From Burkholderiales bacterium (lineage in GTDB: Bacteria; Pseudomonadota; Gammaproteobacteria; Burkholderiales; CAIKXV01): DNA of 9,570 nucleotides. The stretch covers positions 1 to 9,570 of the forward strand of contig JACMMK010000450.1 in the NCBI GenBank assembly GCA_014379045.1, in the 5' to 3' direction. Below, in pieces: positions 5,565-9,570 of this stretch (position 1 is its first letter; each line of letters begins with the position of its first letter). Below the pieces are notes generated by a model. That model did not search any database, had not been told where the DNA came from, and saw nothing but the letters and a program-made list of their open reading frames with translations. A program made the translations under genes and the position numbers.

Positions 5565-6794
5565 TCAGCTGAACGCCGACAACCCGGTCATCGCCCGCCC
5601 CAGCACCAGCGCGTGGATGTCGGCGGTGCCTTCGAGCGTGTTGACCGTCTCGAGGTTCAGCAGGTGACGGATCACGTGGTACTCGTCGGCGATGCCGTTT
5701 CCGCCGTGCAGATCGCGCGCCATGCGTGCGATCTCGAGTGCCTTGCCCGCCGAATTGCGCTTGATGATCGACACCATCTCGGGCGAGGCGCGGTTCTCCT
5801 CGCGCAGTCGCGACACGCGCAACACCGCCTGCAGCGCGATCGCGATCTCGCACTGCATGTCGGCAAGCTTCTTCTGCACGAGCTGGTTCGCCGCCAGCGG
5901 ACGTCCGAACTGTTTGCGCTCGAGCGTGTAGCGACGCGCCGCGTGCCAGCAGAACTCGGCCGCCCCGAGCGCGCCCCAGGCGATGCCGAAGCGCGCGTTG
6001 TTCAGACAGCCGAACGGACCCTTGAGTCCGCTCGCGCCAGGGAGCAACTGATCGTCGGGGACGAACACATCGTCCATCACGATCTCTCCGGTCGGACTCG
6101 CGCGCACCGAGAACTTGCCTTCGATCCGGCGCGTCGACAGACCGGCCATGCCGCGTTCGAGGATGAAACCGCGGATCGTGCCGTCGCGCGCTTCGCCGCC
6201 ATGGGCCTTCGCCCAGACGATCATCAGGTCGGCGATCGGCGCATGCGTGATCCAGATCTTGTTGCCGTGCAGGCGCCAGCCGCCGTCGACCTTGAGCGCG
6301 CGCGACGTCATGCTGCCGGGGTCGGAACCGTGATCGGGTTCGGTCAGTCCGAAGCAGCCCAGCAGCTCACCGGTCGCCATCCGCGGCAGATACTTCGCGC
6401 GTTGCGCTTCGGACCCGTACGCGTGGATCGGCAGCATCGACAGCGTGCCCTGCGTGCCGCAGGCCGAGCGGAACGCGGTGTCGACACGTTCGAGTTCGCG
6501 CATCGCCAGGCCGTAGGCGACATAGCCGATGCCGGCGCACCCGTAGCCCTCCAGCGTCGCACCGAGTAGCCCGAGCGCGCCCATCTCGCCGAGGATCGCG
6601 CGATCGAAGGTCTCGTGACGGTTCATCTCGACGATGCGCGGCATCAGCTTCGCCTGCGCATACTCGCGTGTCGCGTCGCGGATCGCGCGCTCGTCGCCGG
6701 TCAACTGGTCTTCGAGCAGGAACGGATCGTCCCAGGTGAACGCTGCCCCGGACAGGGTCACCGCAGCGGGTTCGGATGAGCGCGTGGCTGCCAT
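5565..6794 (-). CDS. Acyl-CoA dehydrogenase of the glutaryl-CoA dehydrogenase branch, with Tyr-to-Leu beside the catalytic Glu
   Basis: This 409-residue FAD enzyme should oxidise an acyl-CoA to the 2-enoyl-CoA, passing electrons to ETF. It is closest to glutaryl-CoA dehydrogenase throughout: WDDPFLLEDQLTGDER (21-36), RELERVDTAFRS (99-110), GCFGLTEPDHGSDPGSM, GNKIWITHAPIADL, GIAWGALGAAEFCW, RKQFGRPLAANQL and RDLHGGNGI. Glu388, in NTLEGT, is the catalytic base. Arg109 aligns with the human GCDH Arg94 that holds the distal carboxylate, and Glu102 with its Glu87. The residue before the base is Leu387, where GCDH and most family members have Tyr. A short dicarboxylyl-CoA is the likely substrate, but decarboxylation is doubtful. 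AGAGG (6803-6807) lies 8 bases before the ATG. It is downstream of thiolase and 3-hydroxyacyl-CoA dehydrogenase genes on the same strand, after a 147-bp gap, so it may have its own promoter. Confidence 0.9.
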   Translation of the reverse strand: MAATRSSEPAAVTLSGAAFTWDDPFLLEDQLTGDERAIRDATREYAQAKLMPRIVEMNRHETFDRAILGEMGALGLLGATLEGYGCAGIGYVAYGLAMRELERVDTAFRSACGTQGTLSMLPIHAYGSEAQRAKYLPRMATGELLGCFGLTEPDHGSDPGSMTSRALKVDGGWRLHGNKIWITHAPIADLMIVWAKAHGGEARDGTIRGFILERGMAGLSTRRIEGKFSVRASPTGEIVMDDVFVPDDQLLPGASGLKGPFGCLNNARFGIAWGALGAAEFCWHAARRYTLERKQFGRPLAANQLVQKKLADMQCEIAIALQAVLRVSRLREENRASPEMVSIIKRNSAGKALEIARMARDLHGGNGIADEYHVIRHLLNLETVNTLEGTADIHALVLGRAMTGLSAFS

Positions 6795-6820
6795 CGCGTC
6801 TGCCTCTGCTCGACGAAGTC

Positions 6821-6837
6821 GGCGCGCCGCGCGCGCC
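6821..6837 (-). promoter_or_regulatory. GC-only hairpin in the leader of the acyl-CoA dehydrogenase gene
   Basis: GGCGCGC (6821-6827) and GCGCGCC (6831-6837) pair perfectly around a 3-base centre, 26 bases upstream of the start codon and just ahead of the ribosome site. There is no T-run, so it is not a normal terminator. It may shape the mRNA leader, or simply reflect the local GC-alternating composition. Confidence 0.25.
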
Positions 6838-6941
6838 TGAGTCCGGCGGCTGTTATCGACGAAGCGCGCGTGCGCGTGGAATCACGCTTGTCGACACCCC
6901 GGTCATCAACAGGCGCGTGCGGTCCGTCGCGCGCGCCGGCC

Positions 6942-8141
6942 CTAGCAGCGCTCGATCACCATCGCCATGCCCTGCCCGACGCCGATGCACAGGCTGACCA
7001 GCGCATAGCGGCCACCGGTGCGCTGAAGTTGCCGTGCGGCAGTCAGCGCGATCCGCGCGCCCGACGCACCGAGCGGATGTCCGACCGCGATCGCACCACC
7101 GTTCATGTTGACGCGCGGGTCGTCGAACGAGGTGCCGAGCCCTTTCAGGCACGCGAGCACCTGGGCCGCGAACGCTTCGTTGATCTCGATCACGTCCATG
7201 TCCTGCAGCGTGAGCCCCGCGCGCGCGAGCGCCTTCTGCGACGACGGCACCGGACCGAACCCCATGATCCGCGGCGGCACGCCCGCAGCCGCACTGGCGA
7301 GGATGCGCGCGATCGGCTTGACGCCGGCCTTCTCGCCGATCTCGCGCGAGCCGATCAGCAGCGCGATCGCGCCGTCGTTGACGCCCGAGGCGTTGCCGGC
7401 CGTGGTCACGCCGCCCTCGTTCAGCGGCTTCAACTTCTGCAGGGTTTCGAGCGTGGTGTCGGCGCGTGGATGCTCGTCCTCGCTGATCACCTTCGGATCG
7501 CCCTTGCGTTGAGGGATCGTCACAGGCGCGATCTCGCCGGCGAAGAAGCCCTCGCCTTTCGCGACTGCATACTTGTGTTGCGACGCGGCCGCGAACTTGT
7601 CGGCGGCCGCACGCGGCACGTCGTAATCCTGCGCCAGATTGTCGGCGGTCTCGGGCATCGTGTCGGCGCCGAACTGCTTCTCGATCTTCGGATTCGGGAA
7701 GCGCGCGCCGATCGTCGAATCGAACACCCGCATCTCGCGGCTGTATGCCGACTCGGACTTGCCCATTACGAACGGCGCGCGGCTCATGCTCTCGACCCCG
7801 CCGGCAAGGAACAGGTCGCCTTCACCGGCCGTCACCACCTGCGCGGCATACGCGACGGCATTCAGGCCGCTCGCGCAGTTGCGCTGGAGCACGGTGCCAC
7901 CGACCTCGATCGGCAGTCCCGCGAGCAGCCCCGCGTGACGAGCGATGCAACGCGAGTCTTCACCGCCCTGGTTCGCGCAGCCGACGACGATGTCTTCGAG
8001 CTGCTCGGGGCGGAACGCACTGCGCGCCATCAGTTCCTTCATCACGCCCGCGAGCAGGTCGTCGGGACGAACGCCGGCCAGTGCACCTGCATGGCGACCG
8101 ATCGGGGTGCGCAGTCCGTCGTACAGATAGGCGTTCAGCAT
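6942..8141 (-). CDS. Thiolase, PcaF/PaaJ-like 3-oxoadipyl-CoA or acetyl-CoA acyltransferase
   Basis: The 399-residue enzyme is a degradative thiolase that splits a 3-oxoacyl-CoA with CoA to acetyl-CoA and a shortened acyl-CoA. Catalytic residues are clear: Cys89 (QRNCASGLNAV), His355 (VGHPLGASGARI) and Cys385 (SLCIGVGQG). GGVESMSRAPFVMGKSES, the following DSTIGARFPNP and then MPETADNLAQDYDV closely follow beta-ketoadipyl-CoA thiolases (PcaF, PaaJ). Related acetyl-CoA acetyltransferases share many of these, so adipyl chain length is inferred, not proved. RTPIGR is present at residues 11-16. The start is set by AGGAG (8148-8152), 6 bases before the ATG. It begins 13 bp after the stop of the 3-hydroxyacyl-CoA dehydrogenase gene and is probably cotranscribed and translationally close to it. 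Length is normal and nothing appears damaged. Confidence 0.9.
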   Translation of the reverse strand: MLNAYLYDGLRTPIGRHAGALAGVRPDDLLAGVMKELMARSAFRPEQLEDIVVGCANQGGEDSRCIARHAGLLAGLPIEVGGTVLQRNCASGLNAVAYAAQVVTAGEGDLFLAGGVESMSRAPFVMGKSESAYSREMRVFDSTIGARFPNPKIEKQFGADTMPETADNLAQDYDVPRAAADKFAAASQHKYAVAKGEGFFAGEIAPVTIPQRKGDPKVISEDEHPRADTTLETLQKLKPLNEGGVTTAGNASGVNDGAIALLIGSREIGEKAGVKPIARILASAAAGVPPRIMGFGPVPSSQKALARAGLTLQDMDVIEINEAFAAQVLACLKGLGTSFDDPRVNMNGGAIAVGHPLGASGARIALTAARQLQRTGGRYALVSLCIGVGQGMAMVIERC

Positions 8142-8154
8142 GGTGATCTCCTGA

Positions 8155-9570
8155 TCATTCGGGGGTGAGCAGCGACACGCCGAGCTTCGCCCGACGCGTC
8201 ATCCAGACATTCGGCCGATAGCGGGGATCGGCGTAGATGCGATACATGTTCGCCAGCACGGCATGGATGCGCTCGACCCCGACGAGGTCACCGAAGGCGA
8301 GCGGACCCTGCGGATAGTTGAGCCCGAGCGTCACCGCCTTGTCGATGTCGCCGGGCGAAGCGGTCTTCATCTGCGCGATCGAGCAGCCGATGTTGCAGAT
8401 CATCGCGACGATCCGCTGTGCGATGAAGCCGGGGCTGTCGCGCAGCACCGTGACCGGGACGCCGTCCGCCGCGAGCAACCCGTGCGCAGCTGCGATCATC
8501 GCCGGATCGGTCACCGGCGTGCCCATGATCGTGCGCCGCTTGAGCAGCGGGAACAGCGTGTCGACCGCCACCGTGCGCGTCGGGTCGACTCCCTGTTCCA
8601 TCGCACAGTGCGTGGCATCGGTGCCGTAGGGCGTGACCAGGATCAGCGCCTGGGCGCTCGGCAGTTCGCCGCGTTCGACGCTCGCGCCGAGTTGTTCGAG
8701 CAGGCTGGTCAATGCCTGATGCCCGTGCGGCTCGGCGCGGCTCACCCACACGCTCACCGGGCGGGCGCCGGGCGCCGGTGGCTCGGGTGCCACCTGCGCC
8801 TTCATCTCGGCGTCGTACTCGTACCAGCCGCGCTTCGTCTTGCGCCCGAGCACGCCCGATTCGAAACGCGAACGCATCAGCATCACCGGTCGGTAGCGCG
8901 GCTCTTCGTAGAACTGGCGGTAGATCGCCTCGGAAGCCGGCTGCGTGACGTCCAGACCGGTGAGTTCCATCAACTCGAACGGGCCCATCCGGAAGCTGCC
9001 GACATCGCGCATGACGCGATCGATGTCGACGATGCCGGCGAGGCTCTCCTGCAGGATGTGCGCGGCCTCGATCGTGAAGCCGCGCCCGACCTGGTTCACG
9101 ATGAAGCCGGGGACGTCGTCGCAGCGCACGGGTTCGCGCGTCATCCGACGGCCGATCACCATCAACGCATCGCCGACCCAGCGTGCGCTCTGCACCCCGT
9201 CGATCACCTCGACCAGTTTCATCAACGGCACCGGGTTGAAGAAGTGGAACCCGGCAAAGCGATGCGCAGTCTCGAGCTTGGCCGAGATCGTGGTCACCGA
9301 CAGCGACGAGGTGTTGGTCGCGAGTATGCAGTCGGGAGTCACTACCTTCTCGAGCTCGGCGAAGAGCTGCTGCTTGATCGCGAGGTTCTCGACGATCGCC
9401 TCGATCACGACGTGGCAGCGCGCATAACCGGCGAGGCCGTCGATCACCTCGACCCGTGCATGTGCCGCGTTCGCCGCGTCTGCGGACAGCTGCCCCTTCT
9501 CCGCCGCGCGCTGGAACATCTTGCCGATGAACTCGCGCGCCTCGGCCGCCGCGCCGGGCTTGGCGTCGTA
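8155..9570 (-). CDS. 3-hydroxyacyl-CoA dehydrogenase, PaaH/PaaC-like two-domain form (N-terminus outside window)
   Basis: The visible 471 residues of an approximately 505-residue NAD-dependent enzyme oxidise 3-hydroxyacyl-CoA to 3-oxoacyl-CoA. The frame is open to the right edge. Translation there (YDAKPGAAAEAR) matches the end of the Rossmann beta2 strand, so about 35 residues with the GxGxxG loop are missing; the Met codon ending at 9519 is internal. Seen in order: VVIEAIVENLAIKQ, ATNTSSLSVTTIS, then GFHFFNPVPLMKLVEVI, whose His (visible residue 109) and Glu (121) are 12 apart, as in the catalytic pair of human HAD. Next come DDVPGFIVNQVGRG, FRMGPFELMELTGLDV and LGRKTKRGWYEYD. After a Pro-rich linker a second C-terminal domain repeats the pattern (LRDSPGFIAQRIVAMI, LGLNYPQGPLAFGD). 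This doubled layout is typical of PaaH/PaaC-type 3-hydroxyadipyl-CoA dehydrogenases. It heads the visible minus-strand gene run. Confidence 0.92.
   Translation of the reverse strand, partial: YDAKPGAAAEAREFIGKMFQRAAEKGQLSADAANAAHARVEVIDGLAGYARCHVVIEAIVENLAIKQQLFAELEKVVTPDCILATNTSSLSVTTISAKLETAHRFAGFHFFNPVPLMKLVEVIDGVQSARWVGDALMVIGRRMTREPVRCDDVPGFIVNQVGRGFTIEAAHILQESLAGIVDIDRVMRDVGSFRMGPFELMELTGLDVTQPASEAIYRQFYEEPRYRPVMLMRSRFESGVLGRKTKRGWYEYDAEMKAQVAPEPPAPGARPVSVWVSRAEPHGHQALTSLLEQLGASVERGELPSAQALILVTPYGTDATHCAMEQGVDPTRTVAVDTLFPLLKRRTIMGTPVTDPAMIAAAHGLLAADGVPVTVLRDSPGFIAQRIVAMICNIGCSIAQMKTASPGDIDKAVTLGLNYPQGPLAFGDLVGVERIHAVLANMYRIYADPRYRPNVWMTRRAKLGVSLLTPE

Noticed and set aside
4599..6569. 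A 656-residue open frame on the plus strand spanning Bug copy 2 and the antisense of the acyl-CoA dehydrogenase gene
   Set aside because: It runs out of frame through one convincing gene and antisense through another. Its product is Arg/Ala/Gly-rich without recognisable motifs, as expected from GC-rich DNA.
6918..6941. GC-alternating segment after the thiolase stop as a terminator
   Set aside because: There is no clear stem-loop with a T-tract on the minus strand; it is probably only composition.
6870..8168. A long plus-strand open frame (432 residues) opposite the thiolase
   Set aside because: It is antisense to a thiolase with all catalytic residues, and its translation is Arg/His-rich with no domain.

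Overview
This is a GC-rich window with tightly packed genes from a bacterial chromosome. Two Bug/TctC-type periplasmic solute-binding proteins, a nitrilase and CoA-dependent catabolic genes point to a metabolically versatile betaproteobacterium, most likely Burkholderiales (inference from gene content; no rRNA or other phylogenetic marker is present). I see no tRNA, rRNA, CRISPR array, insertion sequence or phage gene. No stretch above 300 bases lacks a gene.

Layout. (1) 2-911, plus strand: the tail of a probable surface-antigen-like protein, then an exported ClpP/crotonase-fold protein. (2) 1068-3765: a plus-strand cupin gene converges on a minus-strand pair, Bug-type binding protein then nitrilase (28 bp apart). 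(3) 3766-3960: a leader region plus a 61-base decayed copy of the 3' end of the Bug gene. This copy runs into the stop codon of a minus-strand flavin reductase (3957-4478). (4) A 91-bp divergent gap separates the reductase from a second Bug-type gene (4570-5559, plus). (5) 5565-9570, minus strand: a 3-hydroxyacyl-CoA dehydrogenase (cut by the right edge), a PcaF-like thiolase and a glutaryl-CoA-dehydrogenase-like acyl-CoA dehydrogenase, transcribed in that order.

How the genes may work together. The right half looks like a beta-oxidation set for short dicarboxylyl-CoA esters: acyl-CoA dehydrogenase, 3-hydroxyacyl-CoA dehydrogenase and thiolase. An enoyl-CoA hydratase is not visible and may lie beyond the right edge. 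The convergent Bug gene could bind the corresponding dicarboxylate in the periplasm. The left metabolic block pairs a binding protein with a nitrilase, which fits capture of a nitrile or carboxylate; the substrate cannot be read from sequence.

The observations most worth a second look are two. The acyl-CoA dehydrogenase resembles glutaryl-CoA dehydrogenase but has Leu in place of the Tyr next to the catalytic Glu, the position reported to separate decarboxylating from non-decarboxylating enzymes. The near-identical Bug 3'-end relic at the reductase stop codon marks a fairly recent rearrangement. I did not find a clearly new defence or mobile system.
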